Shown here: one piece after another, positions 8,357-15,821 of the stretch
Layout: each line of letters opens with the position of its first letter
Position numbering within the stretch: position 1 is the stretch's first letter
Origin: a bacterium
GTDB lineage: Bacteria; Myxococcota_A; Bradymonadia; UBA7976; UBA1532
Assembly: GCA_030426085.1 (NCBI GenBank)
Contig: JAUHYW010000007.1
Coordinates: forward strand, 1 to 64,000
Length of the DNA: 64,000 nt
Direction: 5' to 3'
The notes under the pieces: generated by a model
The model's input: the letters and a program-made list of their open reading frames with translations, nothing else
Told to the model about the DNA's origin: nothing
The model's database searches: none
Program-made: the position numbers and the translations under genes

Positions 8357-10065
8357 GACCAGAAGCGGGCCACGCCGATGGGGCCGTTCAGCGCGTCGAC
8401 CATGCGCCGGGCCCGGGCGCCGGCGCGCTCCAGGCCCTTGGCGTCGCAGATCTCGACGACGGCCTCCAGCGCCGCGCCGAGGTGGCCGTGGTCGTCCCCC
8501 CGGAGACGGGGCAGGATCTTGGAGAAGGTCACGCTGTCGAGCGTGCCCGCGTCGGCCCGGCCGGCGGCGCGGCAGATCGCCAGGACCTCGTCGCAGATCC
8601 GGTAGCCGAAGTGGCGCCCGGCCGCCTCGAGCGGGGTGTACAGCGCGGCGAGCAGATCGGCGACCGGGTCGAGCAGCTCGGCGTCGGTCTGCCGGGCCCG
8701 CCACGCGCCGATGTCGATGGCGCTCATCTCCCACACGAAGGCCCGGTCGAGCACCTTGTCGGAGAGCGCCTGGGTCGTGGCGTCCATGTTCACCGTGCCG
8801 ATGACGAACAGGTTGCGCGGCCAGCGGACGACCGGCGGCACGCCCTGGATCGGGCGCCCCAGGTCGTGCAGGCGCAGCCCGGCGTCGGGGTTCTCCATGG
8901 CGGTGAGCAGCGGCGCCATGTAGTGCTCGACCCGGGCGAGGTTCATCTCTTCGAGCACCAGGACGTGGGGCAGCGTCGGGCGCCGGGCGGCGCTCAGCAG
9001 CAGGGTCAGCGCGCCGGAGCGGTGCCACCGGGGCGGTTTGAAGAGCAGGTTGGGGTGGCCGAGCAGGCCGCTGGGGTCGGTCCAGTCGGGGCGCACCGCG
9101 ACGAACCGCCGGTGGCTCTCGGGGGCCTCGACCCCGGCGACGGCGCACACGGCGGCGGCGTAGAGCCGGGCGAAGGTGGACTTGCCGGTGCCCGAGAGGC
9201 CGCCGATGACGGCGAACCGCCGGTGCGGCAGCGCGGTGAGCGCGGCGTGCAGCATGGGCAGCATGTCGTCGGGCCAGACATGCCGGTCGCCGTCGGCGGC
9301 GTCGAATGCGGCCTGCACGGCGTCGAGCGGCAGGTCGACGAGGTCGCCGGCGGGCCACGTCGCGAGCCAGTGGGCGGGATCGTGGATCTCGACAGTGCTG
9401 GTGGCTTCGGTGGGGCCGTCGACCGGCTCGGCGGGCGCGTCGACGACGGTGCCTTCGGGCAGCGGCAGGTCGCTGATGTGATGGGCGAGCAGGCTGTACC
9501 AGATCTGTTCATCGAGGGTGTCGGGCTTGCCCAGGCGATCCCACAGCGCGTCGAGGAGCAGGCGGTGCTTCTGCATGACGCCGGCCTTGGGGGGCATGAG
9601 GCCGAGGCGGGCGAAGGATCGGTCGAGGCGGGGCTCGTAGACGATGCAGGTGACGTCCCATGGGCGGAGGACGGCGAAGATGCGGATGAGGCGGGCTTTG
9701 GGGCGGATGGTGACGAGGTTGCGGCGGAGCATGTACTCGAGGATGGCAGTCAGAGCGTCGTCGAGATCCGCGTTGTCGGGGTTCGGCGAGGAGTCGCGCA
9801 GCGCCATGATCTGGACGGCCAGGTCCTTGTCGCTGAAGGCTTGATCTTTGACGACGGCACGTCGCCCCGCCCCGACAGCGATGGTCGTCTCGGGCAGCTC
9901 CCACAGCGTCCTCATGAAATCGTATGAACTGCTCTGGCCATGGCTCGGGGGGATGCCACCATCTCCTCTTGCCTTCTGCGCCCGCTGCACAACGTCCAGA
10001 TAGGAGGCATGCTGTCTCCCCCGCTTGCTCTTGACCGCAGCCAGTTCGGCCTTCAGATCGATCAT
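8353..10065 (-). CDS. McrB-like AAA+ NTPase of a McrBC-type system
   Basis: The 570-residue protein has a ~270-residue N-terminal region of unknown fold, probably the recognition part. An AAA+ domain follows with Walker A GGLSGTGKST (288-297), Walker B VLVLEEMN (368-375) and a sensor region TVNMD...SDKVLDRA (424-442). McrB GTPases carry a related Asn-rich signature; here it reads NMD rather than the classical NTAD, so nucleotide preference is uncertain. ATG 10065 is preceded by GGAGG eight bases upstream. It overlaps the nuclease gene by 4 bp. The first ~250 bases are visibly less GC-rich than the surroundings, consistent with horizontal acquisition. Confidence 0.8.
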   Translation of the reverse strand: MIDLKAELAAVKSKRGRQHASYLDVVQRAQKARGDGGIPPSHGQSSSYDFMRTLWELPETTIAVGAGRRAVVKDQAFSDKDLAVQIMALRDSSPNPDNADLDDALTAILEYMLRRNLVTIRPKARLIRIFAVLRPWDVTCIVYEPRLDRSFARLGLMPPKAGVMQKHRLLLDALWDRLGKPDTLDEQIWYSLLAHHISDLPLPEGTVVDAPAEPVDGPTEATSTVEIHDPAHWLATWPAGDLVDLPLDAVQAAFDAADGDRHVWPDDMLPMLHAALTALPHRRFAVIGGLSGTGKSTFARLYAAAVCAVAGVEAPESHRRFVAVRPDWTDPSGLLGHPNLLFKPPRWHRSGALTLLLSAARRPTLPHVLVLEEMNLARVEHYMAPLLTAMENPDAGLRLHDLGRPIQGVPPVVRWPRNLFVIGTVNMDATTQALSDKVLDRAFVWEMSAIDIGAWRARQTDAELLDPVADLLAALYTPLEAAGRHFGYRICDEVLAICRAAGRADAGTLDSVTFSKILPRLRGDDHGHLGAALEAVVEICDAKGLERAGARARRMVDALNGPIGVARFWS

Positions 10066-10268
10066 CCTGCCCTCCGCATGAAGCCCCGCCGTCATCCCAC
10101 GGCGCCCGTCCCTTGGCAACAGCCCCGTCAGCCAGCGTCACCGACCCCGCCCACCGATCCGGGCGACGTTCCGGGATCGTGCGCCGCGGGCACGGCGCCG
10201 CGCGGGCGGGGCGGCGGCACGCGATCTGCAATCGGACGGGGCCCATGACACGACCTGGGAGTCTGCCG

Positions 10269-10715
10269 ATGCGGGGGATCCTCCGAGTCTGCCTCGCGCT
10301 GGGTCTGGCGGGCGCCGTCGGGTGCTCGACCGCCGCCCGCGTCCGGCTGGACGATCGGACGCGAGTCTCGGGGCGCATCGTCGGGGGCGACGCCGAGGTG
10401 ATCCGCGTCGAGACCGCCGACGGGCCGACCGTGATCCCCCGCGACCGCGTCGCCGCGATCGCCCACCCGGGCAAGGGCGCCTTCATCTACGGCGTCGTCG
10501 GCCTGGTCGTCGCGCTGGGCCTGGTCGGCCTCGGGAGCTACGCGGTGTATCAGGTCGAGACCAGCGCCGACAGCGACCCCCAGGACGGCCTGGCGTCCCT
10601 GCCGCTGGTCGCGGGCGGCGTCGGGCTGCTGGTCCAGTCGTCGGTGGCCGGCTGGGGCTGGCGGACGTGGCAGAGATCGCTGGAGGCGGCCGAGCCGCCG
10701 GGCGGGCGCCATTGA
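10269..10715 (+). CDS. Small membrane lipoprotein, unknown function
   Basis: The 148-residue protein begins with a lipoprotein signal (LALGLAGAVGC) and then a compact domain (RVRLDDRTRVSGRIVGGDAE, VIPRDRVAAIAH). That domain resembles small beta-barrel domains that end in a fixed Arg-Val-Ala motif. Two hydrophobic segments follow: YGVVGLVVALGLVGLGSYAV and LPLVAGGVGLLVQSSVAGWG. ATG 10269 is preferred because TGGGAG lies seven bases upstream; ATG 10245, eight codons earlier, is also possible. It stands alone between the McrBC-like module and the next secreted protein. No function is assigned. Confidence 0.7.
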   Translation: MRGILRVCLALGLAGAVGCSTAARVRLDDRTRVSGRIVGGDAEVIRVETADGPTVIPRDRVAAIAHPGKGAFIYGVVGLVVALGLVGLGSYAVYQVETSADSDPQDGLASLPLVAGGVGLLVQSSVAGWGWRTWQRSLEAAEPPGGRH

Positions 10716-10769
10716 TCGGCGGGGCGCGGTCCCCCACCCTGGAGCGGAGGACGCCCGACGAGGTCACCC

Positions 10770-11870
10770 ATGCGCATCGCGCCCACCCTGCTCGCCCTCG
10801 GCCTGCTCTGCCCGGCCGCCTTCGCCCAGAGCCCGCCGTGCAGAGAGTTCACCAACGCCCAGGGCAAGCGGGAGACCCGCTGCTCGTGGGAGGACTTCGA
10901 CGCCGACAAGCCCTTCGCCGGGGTGCATCGGACCAAGAGCGGGAGCAAGCAGTTTCGAAAGTGCGTGCGCTACCTGGAGAAGCTGCACGGGGGCAAGGCG
11001 GCGGGGCGGGCGCCGAAGTGCAACAACATGATGAAGTGCGAGATGGCCGCCCGGAAGCCGGGTCCGTTCGACGCGGCGGGCTGCCTGCGCAGCGCGTCGT
11101 GGGATGGGCGGTCGGGCACGGCGCGCGGCCGGGCGACCGGGCCGAGCCGGGGGGCGAAGCCGGCGATCCCCCGGGTGTCGAAGGCCGAGAAGGCGTACCG
11201 CGCGGCCGACGCGCCGCTGCGCAAGCGTTGCCTGGACGGCGACAAGGCGGCGTGCCGCGCGCGGGAAGAGCTGCTCCAGCGCGAGCAGATGCGCGAGGCG
11301 CTGGAGTTGTGCGAGAAGCGCCAGCGGGGCTGCGTGAAGGCGAAGCGGCTGGTGCAGCAGGTGTGCGGCGACGACGCGACCTGCGCCGGGCGCAAGCGCT
11401 GGGCGAGGATCGAGGCCGACCGCGCGCGGCGGTCGCGCAAGTCCCAGCTCGCGCGGGCGAAGCGCAAGCGCGCGGCGCAGGGCCGGAAGGGCGGGTCGAA
11501 GAGCGGGTCGAAGGCGCCGGCGAAGGCGGGCAATGGCCCGCTGGTGGCGCTGGATCCCGGCGCGCGGCCGTGGACCAAGGCGCTGTACCGCGACGGCGAT
11601 CGGCTGCTGCCGGGCACCTTCCGCGACACCAAGGCGAAGCAGCCGGGGCACGCCCGGATGCGGGTGGCCGACAAGCAGACGATCGAGGTGCCGCTGGCCG
11701 GGGTGTACGTCAACGACTGGACCGTGGGCAGCGCGGTGGAGTGTCGGGCGACGGGCGACGACGCCTACACCCCGGGCGTGATCCGGATGATGTCGGGCTA
11801 CGACATCGAGCTGGATGGCAGCCGGGTGGCGTCCTATTGGGACTGCCGCGACCCGCGGCCGGTGCCTTGA
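10770..11870 (+). CDS. Secreted Cys-rich basic protein with C-terminal Tudor-like segment
   Basis: The 366-residue protein has a cleavable signal peptide (MRIAPTLLALGLLCPAAFA, cut before QSPPC). A Cys-containing N-terminal region follows, then a central part with paired Cys and charged helices (LRKRCLDGDKAACRAREELL, ELCEKRQRGCVKAKRL) that recalls Sel1-like or Cys-paired helices. Next is a very basic Lys/Arg/Ser linker. The C-terminal ~90 residues (VGSAVECRATGDDAYTPGVI...YDIELDGSRVASYW) look like a small beta-barrel of Tudor/agenet type. GAGG lies about ten bases upstream of the ATG. I recognise no named family; the basic linker suggests binding to an acidic polymer. Confidence 0.65.
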   Translation: MRIAPTLLALGLLCPAAFAQSPPCREFTNAQGKRETRCSWEDFDADKPFAGVHRTKSGSKQFRKCVRYLEKLHGGKAAGRAPKCNNMMKCEMAARKPGPFDAAGCLRSASWDGRSGTARGRATGPSRGAKPAIPRVSKAEKAYRAADAPLRKRCLDGDKAACRAREELLQREQMREALELCEKRQRGCVKAKRLVQQVCGDDATCAGRKRWARIEADRARRSRKSQLARAKRKRAAQGRKGGSKSGSKAPAKAGNGPLVALDPGARPWTKALYRDGDRLLPGTFRDTKAKQPGHARMRVADKQTIEVPLAGVYVNDWTVGSAVECRATGDDAYTPGVIRMMSGYDIELDGSRVASYWDCRDPRPVP

Positions 11871-11882
11871 TGCCGTGGGCCG

Positions 11883-13106
11883 TCAGCGCGGCGCGGCGAT
11901 CACCCCCACGTTGCGCGGGCTGATCGCCAGCGGCCACAGCCGGCCCAGCGCGGCGCGGTGGCCTCGGCGGACGAGGTACAGCGCGCGGTCGCAGTTGATC
12001 TGGATCTCGAGCACCCGTCCGAGCGGCTGGCGGGCGATGGACCAGCGGCGGGTGCGGCCGTAGTCGGCGCGGCCGATGGCTTCGAAGCGGCGCAGCTCGG
12101 CGGCGGTGGGGGGATCGAGGCCGCGGTGGGCCAGCACCCGGGCGGCGAGATCGGGGAAGGCGTCTTGTGACCGGCGGCGGTTGAGGCCGCGCAGCGCGTC
12201 GCCCGACTCCAGGTCGAGGCCCCGGCTGCGCAACAGCGCCAGGACGCCGGCCCGGCGGGCGCGGGCCGCGATGTTGGCCCGCAGGCTGACCTCGATGCCG
12301 TGGGGGCCGACGCTGATGTTGGCCAGCCCGAGGCGGTCGCGGGTGAGTGGGACGTCGGCGAGGGGGCCGCCGGGCACGAGCGGGGCCCGGGCGGGCTCGG
12401 GGCGCTTCTGGAGGCAGCACGAGGCGAAGGCGACGGCGGCGCCGACCTCGGCGGCGCGGGCGACGAGGCGGTCGGTCAGGGCGCCGCAGGCGTGCAGGCC
12501 CACCAGCAAGTCATCGGATGTGATGGCATCGGTCGAGCCATCGGCGAAGACATCCACCGCTTCGAAGCGGGCCCGATCGCCGGCCAGGGCCCGGGCGGTG
12601 GCGACCCGGACGGGGTCCAGCTCGAGGCCGAGGGCTTCGACGCGCAGGGCGTCGGCGAGGTGCCGGGTGAGGTGGCCGTGGCCGGCGCCGACGTCGACGA
12701 TACGCCGGGCGGCGGGGCGGCGGTGCAGGAGCGCGGCGGCGAAGGCGGCGAGCTGGGCCCGCTTGCGCAGGGAGACCCGGCGGGTCGGGGCGCCTTCGGA
12801 GTCCACGTCCGGTGGGCCGAGCGGGGGCAGCGCGCAGATCGCGTCGGCTTCGGCGAGCATCGCCCGCAGGTCGGCCGGGGCCCCGAGCGCGGCGGCGTGG
12901 GCCGCGAGGCCGTCGTCTTCGCAGGCGACGAGGGCGTCCTCGGGCAGCGATCCGAGGAATTCATGCCATCCCCGAGCGGTGACCCAGCCCGGCGGCTCGA
13001 CCCGGGGGCGCTCGCAGACGATGTCCCAGTGATCGCGCAAGAGGCGCCCGGCGCGCTGCCATCGCTCTTCGATGGCATCGGATGCCAGCGGCGTGGGTTC
13101 ACTCAT
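11883..13106 (-). CDS. METTL25/RRNAD1-type SAM-dependent methyltransferase
   Basis: The 407-residue protein has SAM motif I VDVGAGHGHL (137-146) preceded by a basic helix (VSLRKRAQL). Further motifs are LELDPVRVATA and GLHACGALTD, the latter typical of the Methyltransf_32/METTL25 group, where the usual form is HaCGdL. AFASCCLQKR follows. A divergent C-terminal half ends in a strand-rich segment. The substrate is not predictable; relatives are annotated as RNA or protein methyltransferases without firm assignment. Its ATG overlaps the stop of the upstream SPFH-like gene by 8 bp (ATGAGTGA), so the two are almost certainly co-translated. Confidence 0.8.
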   Translation of the reverse strand: MSEPTPLASDAIEERWQRAGRLLRDHWDIVCERPRVEPPGWVTARGWHEFLGSLPEDALVACEDDGLAAHAAALGAPADLRAMLAEADAICALPPLGPPDVDSEGAPTRRVSLRKRAQLAAFAAALLHRRPAARRIVDVGAGHGHLTRHLADALRVEALGLELDPVRVATARALAGDRARFEAVDVFADGSTDAITSDDLLVGLHACGALTDRLVARAAEVGAAVAFASCCLQKRPEPARAPLVPGGPLADVPLTRDRLGLANISVGPHGIEVSLRANIAARARRAGVLALLRSRGLDLESGDALRGLNRRRSQDAFPDLAARVLAHRGLDPPTAAELRRFEAIGRADYGRTRRWSIARQPLGRVLEIQINCDRALYLVRRGHRAALGRLWPLAISPRNVGVIAAPR

Positions 13107-14538
13107 CCGGGCTCAGGTGCACGTGGGGCGTGCCGCCGCCGCGGACCTCGATGGTCCGATCGGCGACGCCCCGGGTGAGGTAGGCGGTCAGGTCGACGCC
13201 CATCTCGGCCAGCGCGGCGAGGTGGGTCCGGCGGGCGGACTGGCGGCGGGCCTCGACGTCGGCGCTCAGATCGGCGTCGCGCCGGGCCTGGGTCCGCTCG
13301 GCGTCCCGCCGGTCGCCCTCGGCCCGCAGCCGGGCCTCGGCCTCGCGGCGCTCGACCTCGAGGCGCTGTTCGAAGGCGCTCAGCTCGGCCTTGCGCTCGT
13401 GGTCGGCCCGGGCCAGCGTGCGCTCGAGCTTGAAGTCGGAGAGCTCCTGGGCCTGCTGCTCGGTCTGGCGCTCGAGCTGGAGCCGGGTCCGGGTCTGGAT
13501 GGCTTCGTCGTGCATCTTCTGGAGCGCCGGCGGGGCGCCGTAGCCCCGGTAGACGACCTTGTGCATGCGGTAGCCGCACTGCTCGGCCCGGGCGGTGAGC
13601 TGGCGGTAGGTCGAGAGGTCGTTGAGCTTGTCGGTGTGGGCCTTGAACGCCTCGAAGTCGTGGCGGCTGAGGAACTCGACGGTGTCCGAGGTGGCGGCGT
13701 TGACGAAGTCGCCGATGGGGTCGTGGCTGGTGACCAGCATCTTCTCGATGTCGACCAGCTCGAAGAAGAGCATCAGCTTGATGGTGAGCACCGCGTCGTC
13801 GGCCGTCCGCACGTCGGTGACGTCGTGGTACATCTGGTCGGGCATCATCCACAGCTTCTGGAAGACGAGCGCGTTGGGCACCTTGGCCCCGCCGACCGAT
13901 CCGTGCCACGAGAAGGTGTGCAGCCACTCGCCGGGGGATGGCATGAAGACCGCCGGGCCGTGCTCGATGCGCCGGGTGACGGCGCCCTCGGCCTCGCTGT
14001 AGACGACGACGGCCTCCTTGTCGGCGATCTGGAGGGTCTCTTCGCGGGTGATCGAGCGGTGCACCCGGGGGTCGAGCCAGCAGTGGGCCGGGCCGACGAG
14101 GTGCTCCTGACTGCCGTCGCGGAAGCGCACGACGAGGAACTCGCCGGGGTGGGCGATGTAATGCTGCATCGGCTCGAAGCGCCGCCCGATGCGCCAGATG
14201 CGGCGGGGGCCCTCGGCGACCTCGATGTCGCCGCCGCGGCGGGTCACCAAGACCCGCTGTCCGTCTTCGACCGTGTACCAGAACATGCTGTAGCGCCCCC
14301 GTCGGGTGGTGTCGCGTCCGTCGCCGCCGTGGGCCCCGCCCTGTCCCGGCGGAGCGCCGCCGCGGCGCCGCGACTGGGCGAGGCCTGGCGACATCTCCGG
14401 CGGCAGGGTGGTCAGGTCGGTCTGGGTGCCGTGGGCGTCGGCGTAGCTCGCCGCCCGGGCCTTCATGGGGGCGGGCGCGCTGACCATGGCCTCCTGCAGC
14501 GCGCCGGCCTTCTTGTTGTAGCGGTATTGGCGCTCCAT
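13099..14538 (-). CDS. SPFH/Band-7-like protein with vault-like N-terminal repeats
   Basis: The 479-residue protein starts at ATG 14538 behind GAGGAGGA. After a Gly/Arg-rich leader of about 70 residues it has beta-rich segments (RVLVTRRGGDIEVAEGP, LVGPAHCWLDPRVHRSI). These resemble the repeats of major vault protein. An SPFH/shoulder-like domain follows (QMYHDVTDVRTADDAVLTIK, FFELVDIEKMLVTSHDPIGD). A long coiled coil rich in Arg, Glu and Ala (about 320-440) and a short tail complete it. Such proteins form large oligomeric shells or membrane-domain scaffolds. No signal peptide or membrane segment is seen. It is the first gene of a two-gene operon with the METTL25-like methyltransferase. Confidence 0.75.
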   Translation of the reverse strand: MERQYRYNKKAGALQEAMVSAPAPMKARAASYADAHGTQTDLTTLPPEMSPGLAQSRRRGGAPPGQGGAHGGDGRDTTRRGRYSMFWYTVEDGQRVLVTRRGGDIEVAEGPRRIWRIGRRFEPMQHYIAHPGEFLVVRFRDGSQEHLVGPAHCWLDPRVHRSITREETLQIADKEAVVVYSEAEGAVTRRIEHGPAVFMPSPGEWLHTFSWHGSVGGAKVPNALVFQKLWMMPDQMYHDVTDVRTADDAVLTIKLMLFFELVDIEKMLVTSHDPIGDFVNAATSDTVEFLSRHDFEAFKAHTDKLNDLSTYRQLTARAEQCGYRMHKVVYRGYGAPPALQKMHDEAIQTRTRLQLERQTEQQAQELSDFKLERTLARADHERKAELSAFEQRLEVERREAEARLRAEGDRRDAERTQARRDADLSADVEARRQSARRTHLAALAEMGVDLTAYLTRGVADRTIEVRGGGTPHVHLSPDE

Positions 14539-14596
14539 CGGTCCTCCTCGCGGCGCTCCCCCGCGGCCGGCGGCAGTGTACCGCACGGCGCGCGGG

Positions 14597-14838
14597 GTAA
14601 GGGCCTGGAAGCAAATTACTCGGATAGGCGAGGGCGTGAGGTCGGCCCCCAGTCGCCAGCGCCCCCGCAGCCGGCGACGCAGTCGCACCCGGGGTGCGGC
14701 GAGGGGGCCAAGCCCACGACCCGACGGGGCGTAGGCCCGGGTCGAGGCGCGCAGCGCGGAGAGCTGGCGAGGAGGAGAGCGGCGAATGGGGGTCGAGATC
14801 GCGGCCGCAGCCCGAGAAATTTGCTGACGGGCCCTAAC
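14597..14838. mobile_element. MITE-like imperfect palindrome, 242 bp
   Basis: Left end 14597-14624 and right end 14811-14838 are imperfect inverted repeats matching in 22 of 28 positions, with outermost bases GTAAGGGCC and GGCCCTAAC and an inner AGCAAATT/AAATTTGCT. Complementarity continues inward: about 14636-14657 resembles the complement of about 14780-14800. No open frame with coding character lies inside, which fits a non-autonomous miniature element or a long hairpin. No clear target duplication is seen. It fills the gap between the SPFH-like gene and the DUF1223 gene. Confidence 0.5.
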
Positions 14839-14889
14839 AACATCGGCGGCGACCCGTAGGCCGGGGCACACATCTCGTCGGAGGTCGCC

Positions 14890-15621
14890 ATGTCCCGCAT
14901 CGTCCTGCTCTGCGCGCTCGCGCTGGCCGTCATCATCGTCTCGGGGGGCGACGCCCGGGCCGAGGCCCGCCCGGTGGTCGTCGAGTTGTTCACGTCCGAG
15001 GGCTGCTCGTCGTGCCCCCCGGCCGACGACGCGCTGGCCGAGCTGGCCCGCAGCGGCGCGGCGGCGGGGCGGCCGATCATCGCGCTGGCGTGGCACGTCG
15101 ACTATTGGGATCGCCTGGGCTGGCCCGATCCGTTCGCCCGCCACGCGTACACCCAGCGGCAGACGGCCTACGCCCGGGCGCTGGGCGCGCGGGGGCTGTA
15201 TACGCCGCAGGCGGTGGTCGACGGGCGGACCGATGTGGTCGGCAGTCGGAAGGGGCGGCTGGTGCAGGCGATCGAAGCGGCGCGGGCGCGGGCGCCGGCG
15301 GCGACGGTCACGGCGAAGGTGGCCCGCGCGGGGCGGCGGTTCACAGTGACCCCGGCGGTGGTCGGCGCGCCCGAGGGGGCCCGGGTGCTGGTGGCGCTGA
15401 CCGAGAGCGGGCTGTCGGTGAAGGTGCCCCGGGGCGAGAACGCGGGGCGTACGCTGCAACACGATCACGTCGTGCGGGCCTTCGTCGAGGGCGCGCCGGG
15501 CGCGGCGCTGGCGTTCGAGGCGCCGGCCGGGGTGCGGCTGGCCCGATCCCGGGTGGTGGTGCTGGTGCAGGCGCCCGATCGGTCGATCGTCGCCGCGACT
15601 TCGGTGCGCCCCGCCGGTTGA
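14890..15621 (+). CDS. DUF1223 family secreted thioredoxin-like protein
   Basis: The 243-residue protein has an N-terminal signal peptide (residues 1 to about 24). The DUF1223 signature follows: VVELFTSEGCSSCPPAD, containing the redox-type CxxC C39-x-x-C42, then WHVDYWDRLGWPDPFA and YTPQAVVDGRTDVVGS. A C-terminal beta-sandwich-like domain (about 135-243) completes it. The family is periplasmic with a thioredoxin-like fold; its physiological role is not established. GGAGG stands six bases before ATG 14890. It precedes, on the same strand, a cytochrome c peroxidase-like gene that has its own promoter. Confidence 0.85.
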   Translation: MSRIVLLCALALAVIIVSGGDARAEARPVVVELFTSEGCSSCPPADDALAELARSGAAAGRPIIALAWHVDYWDRLGWPDPFARHAYTQRQTAYARALGARGLYTPQAVVDGRTDVVGSRKGRLVQAIEAARARAPAATVTAKVARAGRRFTVTPAVVGAPEGARVLVALTESGLSVKVPRGENAGRTLQHDHVVRAFVEGAPGAALAFEAPAGVRLARSRVVVLVQAPDRSIVAATSVRPAG

Positions 15622-15770
15622 CGGGATCGAGGGGTGTCGGGTCGACGCGACACCGCCCGCTGTCGCCGCTGCCTGACTGTCAGGCGGCCGAAGTGCAGAT
15701 TCCGCACGTCCCCCACCCCGCGGGCGCCGCCGCCCCACGTATTTCTGCCTGTAAACCGGATTCGGGTCGT

Positions 15771-15786
15771 TGGCATCGCGCTTGCT
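15771..15786 (+). promoter_or_regulatory. Sigma-54 (RpoN) promoter
   Basis: The sequence TGGCATCGCGCTTGCT fits the -24/-12 consensus TGGCAYR-N4-TTGCW with one mismatch. GG (15772-15773) and GC (15784-15785) are separated by exactly ten bases. The predicted start of transcription near 15797 gives a leader of about 25 nt carrying GGAGGAG before ATG 15822. Activation would need an AAA+ enhancer-binding protein, not seen in the window. Confidence 0.6.
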
Positions 15787-15821
15787 CTTCTGTCGGGCAC
15801 ACCCCACGGAGGAGACATCTC

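Noticed and set aside
14616-15080. Minus-strand open frame through the palindromic element
   Set aside because: It overlaps the DUF1223 start and the inverted repeats and has no coding signature.
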